A stretch of 64,000 nt of DNA. Origin: Rhodospirillaceae bacterium (GTDB taxonomy: Bacteria > Pseudomonadota > Alphaproteobacteria > Rhodospirillales > UBA2165). Position 1 is the first letter of the stretch, and the number at the start of each line of letters is the position of its first letter. Made by a program: the position numbers and the translations under genes. Location: positions 1-64,000 of the forward strand of contig JABHAA010000090.1 of assembly GCA_018674495.1 (NCBI GenBank), read 5' to 3'. Of this stretch, positions 18,276 to 26,873 are shown piece after piece. Below the pieces are notes generated by a model that searched no databases, had not been told where the DNA came from, and saw only the letters and a program-made list of their open reading frames with translations.

Positions 18276-19040
18276 TCACGGAAAATTGAAGCCGAAGCTG
18301 GCGCCGTATTTCAAAATCGCCTCCGCCTCTTCGGTGTAGGCGCCATCCGCTTGGTGCAGCACCAGCCCATCGGTCATGTGCACGCCGCCGCGATCTATGG
18401 ACGAGTTTTGCGGATCATTGGTGAAGGCCAAAACCAAAAAGCGCTTGCCGCCCTTGCGCCGGCGTTTCGGCCATAGGGGATGAATGATCGCCATCGTGGC
18501 CAGCGGCGCAATCAGGGAGCGCACCTCTTCCAGCCGGTCGCGGCTGTGGATCATGGTGAAGCAGCCGCCGGGCCTGAGCAGCCCGAAACAAAGATCGATC
18601 CATTGGCTCAGGCTCACGGTGCCTTCAATATTGGCGGCGCGCTTCAAGGGGTGGGCAGGGGGATGGCCGCTATTCTTGGTCCGGTAAGGCGGATTGGTCA
18701 TGACGATATCGAAGGGCGCATCGGTCCGGTAGTCCTGCAAATCGCCAACTTCGAAAACCGGCGGCGGCTGAAACGCGTTTAGTTCCGCAGAGTCCCGGGC
18801 GAGGCTGATAAATTCCGGCTCGGTATCGATGCCGGTAATGTCAGCCCCCGCCACCCGCGCCGCCAGACATAAAGACGCAGCCCCGGTGCCGCAGCCGGCA
18901 TCAAGCACCCGCATCCCCGCATTTACCGGCACGGCAGCGGCGAGCAGCACCGGATCGATGGCCGTCCGGTAGCCATCTTCGGGCTGGCGAAGAATGACGC
19001 GGCCACCGAGCAGGGCATCGGTGCTAGTGGCCTGTATCAT
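18276..19040 (-). CDS. TrmN6-like tRNA1(Val) adenine-37 N6-methyltransferase
   Basis: A 254-residue class I methyltransferase with motif I VLDAGCGTGAASLCLAARV and the N6-adenine catalytic motif NPPY in FDIVMTNPPYRT. The opening ALLGGRVILRQPEDGYRTAI is typical of the YfiC/TrmN6 family, where GYR.A.D sits before motif I. It would methylate A37 of tRNA-Val, but other N6-adenine or protein-glutamine targets cannot be excluded. It begins one base after the DUF2007 gene ends, so the two are co-transcribed. Confidence 0.85.
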   Translation of the reverse strand: MIQATSTDALLGGRVILRQPEDGYRTAIDPVLLAAAVPVNAGMRVLDAGCGTGAASLCLAARVAGADITGIDTEPEFISLARDSAELNAFQPPPVFEVGDLQDYRTDAPFDIVMTNPPYRTKNSGHPPAHPLKRAANIEGTVSLSQWIDLCFGLLRPGGCFTMIHSRDRLEEVRSLIAPLATMAIIHPLWPKRRRKGGKRFLVLAFTNDPQNSSIDRGGVHMTDGLVLHQADGAYTEEAEAILKYGASFGFNFP

Positions 19041-19280
19041 CTAACCTGCGTTGAATTGTTGTGCGGCATCTTCAAACTGGGCGCGGGAGGTTTCGTAGAG
19101 CGAGGCGGCGCTTGGGTAGTCATCTTCGGCCACCATGAGGCGTCTCGGGATGGCGCCGGCCGAGCCTTCGAGCACGCTGGTATGGCCGTCAAACACATGC
19201 ACATCAATGCCCTCGCCGGCCAGCAAGGCGCGGAGCCAGGAGATCAAGACCGGATCGTTGGTGCGCAAAAGTTCAATCAT
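19041..19280 (-). CDS. DUF2007-family small protein
   Basis: The 79-residue product reads MIELLRTNDPVLISWLRALL then AGEGIDVHVFDGHTSVLEG and PRRLMVAEDDYPSA. This is the DUF2007 pattern (putative signal-transducing, GlnB-like ferredoxin fold): a short beta strand with a xNDPVxxSxLxxxLxxxGI block and a conserved (R)LMVxxxDxxxA block. Function is unknown. The gene is directly upstream of the TrmN6-like gene with no gap and divergent from the prenyl synthase. Confidence 0.83.
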   Translation of the reverse strand: MIELLRTNDPVLISWLRALLAGEGIDVHVFDGHTSVLEGSAGAIPRRLMVAEDDYPSAASLYETSRAQFEDAAQQFNAG

Positions 19281-19392
19281 TACTGTATCCTAGGCCACCG
19301 CAAGCCACGATCCGGGCTTGACCCGCCCGGATTCTGCCTCCTATGCTCCCCTGCAAGTTTGCAATCGTCAAGGCATCTGGGAAATTTGAGCT

Positions 19393-20409
19393 TTGGGCGT
19401 CGTAGTAAATCTGGGCTCATCGCCCGCAGCATCACCTTCCATCGCGGCGCTCGATGCGCTGACCTCGGATGATTTGGTCGCCGTCAACGCGTTGATCCTG
19501 CGCGCCATGGAAAGTCCGGTGGCGCTGATCCCGCAGCTGGCCAGCCATATCATCGCCGCCGGCGGCAAGCGTCTGCGCCCGATGCTGACATTGGCGGCGG
19601 CGCGTATGTGCGGCTACAATGGGGCGCGCCATATCGGCCTCGCCGCCTGCGTCGAGTTCATTCATACCGCCACCTTGCTGCACGACGACGTGGTCGATGC
19701 GAGCGAGCTCAGGCGCGGCGCCGAAAGCGCCAACGCCATCTGGGGCAACGAGGCCAGCGTGCTGGTCGGTGATTTCCTTTTCTCACGCTCGTTCGAATTG
19801 ATGGTCGCCGACGGATCGCTCCCCGTGCTGGCTGTCTTAAGCCAGGCCTCCAGCGTCATCGCCGAGGGCGAGGTGTTGCAGCTCACCACCAACAACAATG
19901 TGGAAACCTCGGAAACCGCCTATCAGGATGTGATCTGCGCCAAGACGGCGAAATTGTTTTCCGCCGCCTGCCGCATCGGCGCGCTGGTGGCCGAGCGGCC
20001 CAAGGTCGAAGAAGAAGCGCTGGAAGCCTACGGCATGAATTTGGGCATCACCTTCCAATTGATCGACGACGTGCTCGATTATTCCGCCAGCCAGGCCAAG
20101 CTGGGCAAGACCATCGGCGACGATTTCCGCGAAGGCAAGATCACCCTGCCGGTGATATTGGCATTTCGGCGCGGCGACGATGCCGAGCGTGAATTCTGGC
20201 GGCGCACCATGGAAGAGCTGGATCAGAAGGACGGCGATCTGGAGCGCGCCACCCAATTGATGGGCAAGCACGGTGCCATTGCCGACAGTGTCGAGCGCGC
20301 CCGCCACTACGGCGCCATCGCCCGCGACGCCATGGGCATCTTCGAAGACGGCCCCGAAAAGCAGGCGCTGATCGACGCCATCGATTTCTGCATCCACCGG
20401 GCGCACTAG
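19393..20409 (+). CDS. ispB: all-trans polyprenyl diphosphate synthase (octaprenyl/decaprenyl type)
   Basis: The 338-residue protein has both aspartate-rich motifs of trans-prenyltransferases: FIHTATLLHDDVVDASELRR (FARM) and QLIDDVLDYSA (SARM). GGKRLRPMLTLAAARM is the IPP-binding block. It would elongate FPP with IPP to the long tail of ubiquinone, probably C50 in an alphaproteobacterium. The start is TTG at 19393, giving the GVVVNL opening usual in this group; the next Met is too far inside. It is followed by tRNA-Pro on the same strand. Confidence 0.92.
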   Translation: MGVVVNLGSSPAASPSIAALDALTSDDLVAVNALILRAMESPVALIPQLASHIIAAGGKRLRPMLTLAAARMCGYNGARHIGLAACVEFIHTATLLHDDVVDASELRRGAESANAIWGNEASVLVGDFLFSRSFELMVADGSLPVLAVLSQASSVIAEGEVLQLTTNNNVETSETAYQDVICAKTAKLFSAACRIGALVAERPKVEEEALEAYGMNLGITFQLIDDVLDYSASQAKLGKTIGDDFREGKITLPVILAFRRGDDAEREFWRRTMEELDQKDGDLERATQLMGKHGAIADSVERARHYGAIARDAMGIFEDGPEKQALIDAIDFCIHRAH

Positions 20410-20417
20410 ATTTTGGC

Positions 20418-20443
20418 CGGCAAGGCAGCCACGCGGCTTGCCG
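20418..20443. terminator. hairpin between ispB and tRNA-Pro
   Basis: A perfect 7 bp inverted repeat, CGGCAAG (20418-20424) and CTTGCCG (20437-20443), with a 12 base loop, starts 8 bases after the ispB stop. It lacks a following T-run, so it may slow or end transcription only weakly. Confidence 0.3.
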
Positions 20444-20494
20444 AACGCCGCCGGTCTTTGTATAAAGCGCGCCTTGACCCTTAAAGCTTATCGT

Positions 20495-20571
<77 letters not shown>

Positions 20572-20657
20572 ATTTTTTCAAAGGGCCTTGCGGTATCCCG
20601 GTATCCATCAAATAGTCTAACTTGAGAGCAAAACAGCTCGAGCAAGAGGCAACTTCC

Positions 20658-21182
20658 ATGAAATACCGGATAGGCGACGACAAGATGAGCAGCGATGGAA
20701 CCGATTTTTGGATCGCGCCCAGCGCCGATGTGATCGGCCGGGTTATCCTGGCGGCGAATGTCAGCATTTGGTGGCAGGCGGTTTTGCGCGCCGATAACGA
20801 GCCCATTAGCATCGGCGAAAATACCAATATCCAGGACGGATGCGTGCTGCATACCGATCCCGGCTTTCCGATCAATATCGGCGCCAATGTTTCGGTCGGT
20901 CACATGTGCATGCTGCATGGCTGCACGGTCGGCGACGGCTCTCTGGTCGGCATCGGCAGCATTGTTCTGAACGGCGCCACGATCGGGAAAAACTGCCTGA
21001 TCGGCGCCAACTCGTTGATCGTCGAGGGCAAGGACATACCGGACAATTCCCTGGTCATGGGCTCGCCGGGCAAGGTGGTCAAGGAAGTCTCCCCCGAGCA
21101 GAGAGAGACGCTCTTGCGCAACGCCGATGGCTATGTGAAGCGCTGGCGAAACTACCGGGATGAATTATCCGTGGATGAGTAG
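20658..21182 (+). CDS. gamma-class carbonic anhydrase family protein (YrdA/CaiE-like, left-handed beta helix)
   Basis: The 174-residue protein is built of hexapeptide repeats (VIGRVILAANVSIWWQAVLR, IGENTNIQDGC, VGDGSLVGIGSIVLNG), the left-handed beta-helix fold. Metal-binding His residues are present in LHTDPG, VSVGHMCMLHGC, as in gamma carbonic anhydrases. Most members of this YrdA branch bind zinc but have weak or unproven carbonic anhydrase activity. The start at 20658 is preceded by AGAGG, and homology begins at MKYRIGD. It is convergent with the formyl-CoA transferase gene, 11 bp away. Confidence 0.88.
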   Translation: MKYRIGDDKMSSDGTDFWIAPSADVIGRVILAANVSIWWQAVLRADNEPISIGENTNIQDGCVLHTDPGFPINIGANVSVGHMCMLHGCTVGDGSLVGIGSIVLNGATIGKNCLIGANSLIVEGKDIPDNSLVMGSPGKVVKEVSPEQRETLLRNADGYVKRWRNYRDELSVDE

Positions 21183-21193
21183 TCCAGGCAGTG

Positions 21194-22471
21194 TTATTCG
21201 GCGGCTTGAATTTTAGGCTCGCCAACCGCGCCGGAGGCACGGATTTCGGCGATCTCGTCATCGGAATAATTCAGAACGTCTTTGAGAATTTCATCCGTAT
21301 GTTCGCCGAGCAACGGCGAGCGCAAAACCTCGGATGGGGAATCAGACAATTTAACCGGGTTGCCCACGGAATAATATTTGCCCCGGGTCGGATGGTCCAC
21401 CTCAACAACGGTGCCGGTATCGCGCAAGGATTGATCGCGCATGATTTCCTTCATGGACAAGATCGGGCCGACCGGAATATTCATCGGATTACAAATATCC
21501 ATAACCTCGAACTTGGTTTTGGTCATGGTCCAGTCCTCGATGGCGCCGAACACCTCGTTCAGGCGCGGCAGGCGCGCATTGGGCGTGGCGTAGTCTTCGT
21601 CGTCCTTCCATTTGGGCTTGCCGATAACGTCGCAGATATTCTTCCAGACTGCGGCCTGGGTGATGAAATAGGTGTAGCTGTCGGGATCGTCCTCCCAGCC
21701 TTTGCATTTCAAGATGCGGCCCGGCTGGCCGCCGCCGGAATCGTTGCCGGCCCGGGGCACCGCGTCACCGAACGGAATATCCTCGCCGAATTGGGAATAT
21801 TCGGTCAACGGGCCCGCCGTTTCGAGGCGCTGCTGATCGCGCAGTTTCACCCGGCAAAGGTTTAACACCCCGTCCTGCATGGCCGCCGTTACGCGCTGGC
21901 CCTGGCCGGATGTCTCCCGGTGGAACAAGGCGGTGACGATGCCGAATGCGAGATGAAGGCCGGTGCCGGAATCGCCGATCTGGGCGCCGGTCACCAGCGG
22001 AACTTCGCCAAGCATGCCGGTTGTCGATGCAGCCCCGCCGGCGCATTGGGCGATATTTTCGTAGACCTTGCAGTCCGCATAGGTGCCCGGCCCAAAGCCC
22101 TTGATCGAGGCCATGATCATGCGCGGATTAAGCTCGTGCACCCGCTCCCAGGAAAATCCCATGCGGTCGAGGGCGCCGGGGGCGAAATTTTCCACCAATA
22201 CATCGCAGGTCTTTACCAGCCGCTCCAATATTTCTTTGCCGGTTTCATCCTTGCCGTTCAGCTCGATCGAGCGCTTGTTGTGGTTGAGCATGGTAAAATA
22301 AAGCGAGTCCACATCCGGGATATCGCGCAGTTGGCCGCGCGTTGCATCGCCGACGCCGGGACGCTCCACCTTGATCACATCGGCGCCAAACCATGCCAGA
22401 AGCTGGGTGCAGGTCGGTCCCGACTGAACGTGGGTAAAATCGAGTATCTTGATACCTTCAAGCGCTTTCAT
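21194..22471 (-). CDS. frc: formyl-CoA:oxalate CoA-transferase
   Basis: The 425-residue length and whole layout match FRC of oxalate degraders. It starts [20 protein letters not shown], has [19 protein letters not shown], and the catalytic Asp in [20 protein letters not shown], equivalent to Asp169. The FRC-specific glycine loop is present as [17 protein letters not shown]. It moves CoA from formyl-CoA to oxalate, giving oxalyl-CoA and formate. It lies 32 bp after the oxalyl-CoA decarboxylase stop on the same strand, the partner it needs to run the cycle. Confidence 0.93.
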   Translation of the reverse strand: MKALEGIKILDFTHVQSGPTCTQLLAWFGADVIKVERPGVGDATRGQLRDIPDVDSLYFTMLNHNKRSIELNGKDETGKEILERLVKTCDVLVENFAPGALDRMGFSWERVHELNPRMIMASIKGFGPGTYADCKVYENIAQCAGGAASTTGMLGEVPLVTGAQIGDSGTGLHLAFGIVTALFHRETSGQGQRVTAAMQDGVLNLCRVKLRDQQRLETAGPLTEYSQFGEDIPFGDAVPRAGNDSGGGQPGRILKCKGWEDDPDSYTYFITQAAVWKNICDVIGKPKWKDDEDYATPNARLPRLNEVFGAIEDWTMTKTKFEVMDICNPMNIPVGPILSMKEIMRDQSLRDTGTVVEVDHPTRGKYYSVGNPVKLSDSPSEVLRSPLLGEHTDEILKDVLNYSDDEIAEIRASGAVGEPKIQAAE

Positions 22472-22503
22472 AGGTCTATCCCTGGATATGAAGTTATAAG
22501 AGA

Positions 22504-24219
22504 TTACTTTTTGGCAATGACGCTTTGCGGATTGAGGTTGCCGATGCGTCCGCTTTCGGTGCCGGCCGCTTCATCGATGACCGCATTGACCAATGTCGGC
22601 TGGCCCGAGCCTAAGGCCGCGTTCACCGCCTCTTTCAACTCGTCCGGCGAGGTGGCTTGGATGCCGGTGCCGCCGAACGCCTCCATCATCTTGTCATAGC
22701 GGGCGCCCTTGACGAACACGGTGGTCGCGGCATCGGCGCCGCCGGTTGGATTGACGTCGGTGCCCCGGTAGATGCCGCCGTTATTGAACACCACCACGCA
22801 GATCGGCAGATTGTAGCGGCAGATGGTTTCGATCTCCATGCCGGAAAAACCAAAGGCGCTGTCGCCTTCGATGGCAAGCACCGGCATGCTGGTCTCAACC
22901 GCGGCGGCAATGGCGGTACCCATGCCGACGCCCATAACACCCCAGGTGCCCACATCCAGCCTTTTGCGCGGCTGGTACATATCGATAATGCTGCGCGTGA
23001 AATCGAGGGTATTGGCGCCCTCGTTCACGAGGATCACTTCGGGCCGTTCCTTGATGATGGTTCGCAATGCGCCGAGGGCGCCGTGATAATCCATCGGATC
23101 ATTATTGTTTTGCAGGCGCGGCGCCATACGCTCCACATTGGTTTCCACTTTTTCGCGAACCGCTCCGGTCCATTCGGCCGGCGGCATCGCCCAATTCTTG
23201 CCCATACCCTCAAGCAAGGCATCGACGCAGGAGCCGATATCACCGACCACCGGCGCGGCGATCTCCCTATTGCTGTCCATTTCCTTCGGCTCGATATCGA
23301 TATGGATGAATTTCTTGGGCGCTTCGCCCCAGGCCTTGCCCTTGCCGTGGGACAAAAGCCAGTTGAGGCGGGCGCCGATCATCACCACCACGTCGGCTTC
23401 TTTGAGCACCAGCGAGCGCGCCGCGCCGGCCGATTGCGGGTGGGTATCGGGCAACAGGCCTTTGGCCATGCTCATCGGCAGGTACGGAATACCGCTTGTC
23501 TCGACCAGGGCGCGGATGGCGTCATCGGCCTGGGCATAGGCGGCGCCCTTGCCGAGGATGATCAAAGGCCGTTCGGCAACTTTCAGAATATCAAGCGCGC
23601 GCTTTATGGCGTCGGGCGCCGGCAGCTGGCGCGGCGCCGGATCGATGACTTTCACCAGCGAGGCGGCGCCGGCGTCCACATCCATGACCTGGCCCAAGAG
23701 CTTTGCCGGCAGATCCAGATAGACACCGCCCGGGCGGCCCGAAACCGCGGCACGGATGGCGCGCGCGATGCCGATGCCGATATCTTCGGCGTGCAGTATG
23801 CGGTAGGCCGCTTTGCACAAAGGCTTGGCGATGGCGAGTTGGTCCATTTCTTCGTAATCGCCCTGCTGCAGATCGATAATCTCCCGCTCCGACGAGCCGG
23901 ACAGGAGGATCATCGGAAAGCAATTGGTGGTGGCGTGCGCCAATGCCGTCAGCCCGTTTAAGAAACCCGGCGCCGACACGGTCATGCAGATACCGGGCTT
24001 TTGCGTCAAATACCCGGCAATGGCCGCAGCATAGCCGGCGTTCTGTTCATGGCGGAAAGATAATACCCGCATTCCGGCAGCCTGCATGAAACGGCCGAGA
24101 TCAGTTATCGGGATGCCCGGCACGTGGTAAATCGTTTCAATGTCGTTGAGCCGAAGCGCATCGATTATAAGATGAAAGCCATCGGTGAGCGTGCCGGCTT
24201 CTTCTGCGTCTGATGCCAT
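22504..24219 (-). CDS. oxc: oxalyl-CoA decarboxylase (thiamine diphosphate-dependent)
   Basis: The 571-residue ThDP enzyme turns oxalyl-CoA into formyl-CoA and CO2. The N-terminal Pyr domain has [20 protein letters not shown] and the catalytic Glu in [20 protein letters not shown]. The C-terminal PP domain shows [20 protein letters not shown] then [11 protein letters not shown], the GDG/S..NN magnesium-ThDP motif. I chose ATG at 24219, with AAAGAG nine bases upstream; an earlier ATG would add 25 residues unlike the family. Together with frc it forms a standard oxalate catabolic pair. Confidence 0.93.
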   Translation of the reverse strand: MASDAEEAGTLTDGFHLIIDALRLNDIETIYHVPGIPITDLGRFMQAAGMRVLSFRHEQNAGYAAAIAGYLTQKPGICMTVSAPGFLNGLTALAHATTNCFPMILLSGSSEREIIDLQQGDYEEMDQLAIAKPLCKAAYRILHAEDIGIGIARAIRAAVSGRPGGVYLDLPAKLLGQVMDVDAGAASLVKVIDPAPRQLPAPDAIKRALDILKVAERPLIILGKGAAYAQADDAIRALVETSGIPYLPMSMAKGLLPDTHPQSAGAARSLVLKEADVVVMIGARLNWLLSHGKGKAWGEAPKKFIHIDIEPKEMDSNREIAAPVVGDIGSCVDALLEGMGKNWAMPPAEWTGAVREKVETNVERMAPRLQNNNDPMDYHGALGALRTIIKERPEVILVNEGANTLDFTRSIIDMYQPRKRLDVGTWGVMGVGMGTAIAAAVETSMPVLAIEGDSAFGFSGMEIETICRYNLPICVVVFNNGGIYRGTDVNPTGGADAATTVFVKGARYDKMMEAFGGTGIQATSPDELKEAVNAALGSGQPTLVNAVIDEAAGTESGRIGNLNPQSVIAKK

Positions 24220-24588
24220 ATTATCAATCTCTTTCAACGGTAACTGGCGGGCCCAAATGGAAACAGGGCCGGGGCCAAAGAATGGTTTAAACAAAATTTA
24301 ATTCATTGAAAAGGCAATCACTTTTCCCACAGGTGAGAAGACACGTTCCAGCTTTGGGTAACCGCAGATGACCGCATCAAGTCCGTTAAAGATTACGTTT
24401 CCACCGCCAAAAAGGCCGGCGTGGCCCGAATTCGGCGTTCGATGTTTCGGAGCACATCGTGCGGCCACACTATTACGGGCGGCGATTTCGATAAAGCCGG
24501 GCATAACAATTGACCGCAATCGGGTTTATCATTATTCAAACCATGCAGCCGATTGGGCGCTGCCCATCCTATAGGGGGAACGTGAAAC
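24220..24588. other. 369 bp divergent control region between oxc and the formyltransferase-like gene
   Basis: Both flanking genes point outward, so promoters for the oxalate operon and for the formyltransferase-TRAP genes must lie here. I see no well-formed operator palindrome. Minus-strand readings at 24298-24519 (73 codons) and 24393 upward look faintly protein-like (GLFGGGNVIFNGLDAVICGY; HDVLRNIERRIRATPAFLAV) but in different frames and without a recognisable family. They could be remnants of a lost regulator or chance. Confidence 0.4.
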
Positions 24589-25500
24589 ATGCGGATCGTG
24601 GTCCACGGCCAGCAGGCATTCGGAAAGTCCGTGTTGGAGAAACTCCTGGATAAAGGCGAAGACGTGGTCGGTGTGTTTTGTGCGCCTGGCAAGGAGGGCG
24701 GCCGGATCGATCCAATGCATGAATTTGCGACGGAAAAAGGGCTGACGGTTCACCAGCCCACATCCTGGAAATCCGAAGAATCGTTGGAACTGATCAATTC
24801 CTTCAAGCCTGACTTGTGTGTCATGGCCTTTGTCACACTAATGGTTTCCGACGCGGTACTGAACGCCCCAACCCTCGGCACGATCCAGTATCACCCCTCG
24901 CTCTTGCCGCTGCACAGAGGGCCGAGCTCCATCAACTGGCCGATCATTCAGGGCTCCACCAAGACCGGCCTTTCCATTTTCTGGCCCGATGAAGGCCTCG
25001 ACGAAGGCCCGATCCTCATTCAAAAGGAGATCGAGATCGGCCCCGACGACACCCTCGGCAGCATCTATTTCAATCACCTGTTTCCGATGGGCGTGGACGC
25101 CATGATCGAAGGCGTCGATCTGGTGCGCGCCGGCAATCCGCCAAAAATTGAGCAGGATCATTCACAGGCAACCTACGAAAGCTGGTGCAAAAAATCTGAC
25201 GCCGAGGTGGATTGGTCGAAACCGGTTGGGGACGTCTACAACCTGATCCGGGGCGCCAATCCGCAGCCCGGCGCCTGGACCGTGTTCGGCGGAGAGGAGC
25301 TTTATATCTTCGACAGCAAAATCGTCGATGCCTCGGGCGCGCCGGGCGAAGTGACCGAAGTTTCGGACGCCGGCATCGTCGTTGCGGCGGCGGGCGGCGG
25401 CATCGAGATTGCGCGGTTGCGCCCCGAAGGGTCAGGTAAAATCCCAGCCGCCGAGTTCATCAATAATTCCGGCATCGCCAAGGGCGCAGTTCTGGGCTGA
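24589..25500 (+). CDS. formyltransferase/hydrolase, stand-alone homologue of the N-terminal domain of 10-formyl-THF dehydrogenase
   Basis: The 303-residue protein has the Fmt/PurN fold followed by an Fmt C-terminal domain. The active-site stretch QYHPSLLPLHRGPSSINW and SIFWPDEGLDEGPILIQKE closely match the N-terminal hydrolase domain of eukaryotic ALDH1L1 rather than Fmt. His102 and Asp138 fall four residues before the ALDH1L1 catalytic His106 and Asp142. It should bind 10-formyl-THF and release or transfer formyl. AGGGGG stands before the ATG. Its divergence from oxc/frc suggests that it links formyl-CoA or formate metabolism to folate C1 units; the acceptor is unknown. Confidence 0.85.
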   Translation: MRIVVHGQQAFGKSVLEKLLDKGEDVVGVFCAPGKEGGRIDPMHEFATEKGLTVHQPTSWKSEESLELINSFKPDLCVMAFVTLMVSDAVLNAPTLGTIQYHPSLLPLHRGPSSINWPIIQGSTKTGLSIFWPDEGLDEGPILIQKEIEIGPDDTLGSIYFNHLFPMGVDAMIEGVDLVRAGNPPKIEQDHSQATYESWCKKSDAEVDWSKPVGDVYNLIRGANPQPGAWTVFGGEELYIFDSKIVDASGAPGEVTEVSDAGIVVAAAGGGIEIARLRPEGSGKIPAAEFINNSGIAKGAVLG

Positions 25501-25600
25501 ACGCCACTCTCATTGCGCGCCGCCCGGTTCTTGACTACACTAAATATCACCCGCGGCCTTCGCACTGAAGGTGCGCTTATGAAACCAGGGGAAAATGGTC

Positions 25601-26809
25601 ATGTCACAGAAATCCAACCTATTCTTGCGCGCCGCCACCGGCGCCATGGTCGCCGCCGGTCTGGCGCTGGCCGCATCCGGCGCGAAGGCCCAGCAATTCA
25701 AATGGCCCAAATATTTCAGCGTCATCACGCCCATCGTCGGCTCGTCTAATCATTCGCTCGGCGTTGCCTGGTCGACCACGTTCTCGGCCGACACCGGGGT
25801 CAGGGTGCGCATCCTGCCGACCTCGTCGGGCTATAGCCGCACCGAATGGCTGAACACTAACCAAGGCCGCCTGACGGTCTATCAGCCGTCCGATTTCTTC
25901 GATCAAATGGACTCAGTCGAAGGCTACGCCAAGCGCACCGCCGGTCCGTCCGACACGCGCGCCATGTTCGTCCTGGCGGTGACCCCGTGGGGCTATATGG
26001 TCCGGGGTGACTCAAACATCAAAACCGTCGACGATATTACGGCCAAAACCAAAGTGGTGTTTTATTCCGGCTCCACCTTCATCTCCAACGGCATGCGCGC
26101 GCTTCTGGCGCTGGCCGGGGTCAAAGAATCCGACGCCAACAAAGTGGAAGTGGGCGGCTACGGCGCCAACACCAAAGTGGTTGTTGAAGGGCGCGGCGAT
26201 GTCTCCTTCACCTCGCCGGTTTCGGGTACCTCTTACGCCGCCGAGGCAGCGCCCAACTCGATCCGCTGGCTCGCGGTTCCCACTGGCCACAAGAACTTCG
26301 CGGCCTTTCGCGAGCTATCTGCCGGCTACGTGCTCAGCAAGGCGGGATCGGGTGTAAAGACCGCCGTCGGCACCCCCATGGACCACGCCTTCCAAAGCTA
26401 CCATGTGCGCGGTAATGAGAGTGCAGATTTCGTCTACCAGCTGGCCAAATGGATGGATAAAAACCACGATTCCTATAAGAAGAAATTCCGGCACGCACCA
26501 ATGATGTCTATGGTCAGCTTGAAGGCCTATTTGGATGCCGGCATTTTGGAGCCGTTCCATGATGGCCTCATCCGCTACCTCAAAGAAAAAGGCATTTGGA
26601 CTGCGGCCCATCAAAAGCGCAACGACACCATCGTTCGGTTGATGAAAAACCGCATTGAAGTGTTCGATGGCGCCATGGAAGCGGCCCATAAAGCCAAGGT
26701 GCTGACCGATTCCCCCAACGACAAATGGAAAGCTTTCCTCGCCGATTATAAAAAGAAGAACGGCGTAACCATGAAGTTCTCCAAGGAAATCGAAGCGGCA
26801 ATAAAGTAG
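25601..26809 (+). CDS. TAXI-family TRAP transporter solute-binding protein
   Basis: The 402-residue protein has a Sec signal peptide (basic MSQKSNLFLRAATG, hydrophobic VAAGLALAASG, cleavage after AKA|QQ). The mature chain follows the TAXI pattern: TPIVGSSNHSLGVAWS, ILPTSSGYSRTEWL, then VYQPSDFF and FYSGSTFISNGMRALLALAG. It delivers a ligand in the periplasm to the fused permease encoded next. The start at 25601 has AGGGGA at better spacing than the ATG at 25595. The ligand is not known; the location suggests a small carboxylate such as oxalate or a precursor, as inference only. Confidence 0.88.
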   Translation: MSQKSNLFLRAATGAMVAAGLALAASGAKAQQFKWPKYFSVITPIVGSSNHSLGVAWSTTFSADTGVRVRILPTSSGYSRTEWLNTNQGRLTVYQPSDFFDQMDSVEGYAKRTAGPSDTRAMFVLAVTPWGYMVRGDSNIKTVDDITAKTKVVFYSGSTFISNGMRALLALAGVKESDANKVEVGGYGANTKVVVEGRGDVSFTSPVSGTSYAAEAAPNSIRWLAVPTGHKNFAAFRELSAGYVLSKAGSGVKTAVGTPMDHAFQSYHVRGNESADFVYQLAKWMDKNHDSYKKKFRHAPMMSMVSLKAYLDAGILEPFHDGLIRYLKEKGIWTAAHQKRNDTIVRLMKNRIEVFDGAMEAAHKAKVLTDSPNDKWKAFLADYKKKNGVTMKFSKEIEAAIK

Positions 26810-26822
26810 CAGAACCTGCTTA

Positions 26823-26856
26823 AAGGGCGGTTGCGGTTGATACCGCGACCGCCCTT
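26823..26856 (+). terminator. strong intercistronic hairpin between TRAP binding protein and permease genes
   Basis: Arms 26823-26837 and 26842-26856 pair over 15 bp (one G-U) around the loop TGAT. There is no T-run after it. Such hairpins between a binding-protein gene and its permease gene usually protect upstream mRNA from decay or attenuate downstream transcription, so that the binding protein is made in excess. Confidence 0.65.
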
Positions 26857-26873
26857 ACGCGGGGCGAAAATTT

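Noticed and set aside
22657..23961. 434-codon plus-strand open reading opposite oxc
   Set aside because: Repetitive, His- and Gly-rich translation with no family pattern; the opposite strand encodes a complete ThDP enzyme.
24298..24519. 73-codon minus-strand reading upstream of oxc
   Set aside because: Looks slightly protein-like but has no family match, no ribosome-binding site and competes with a second frame; left as part of the control region.
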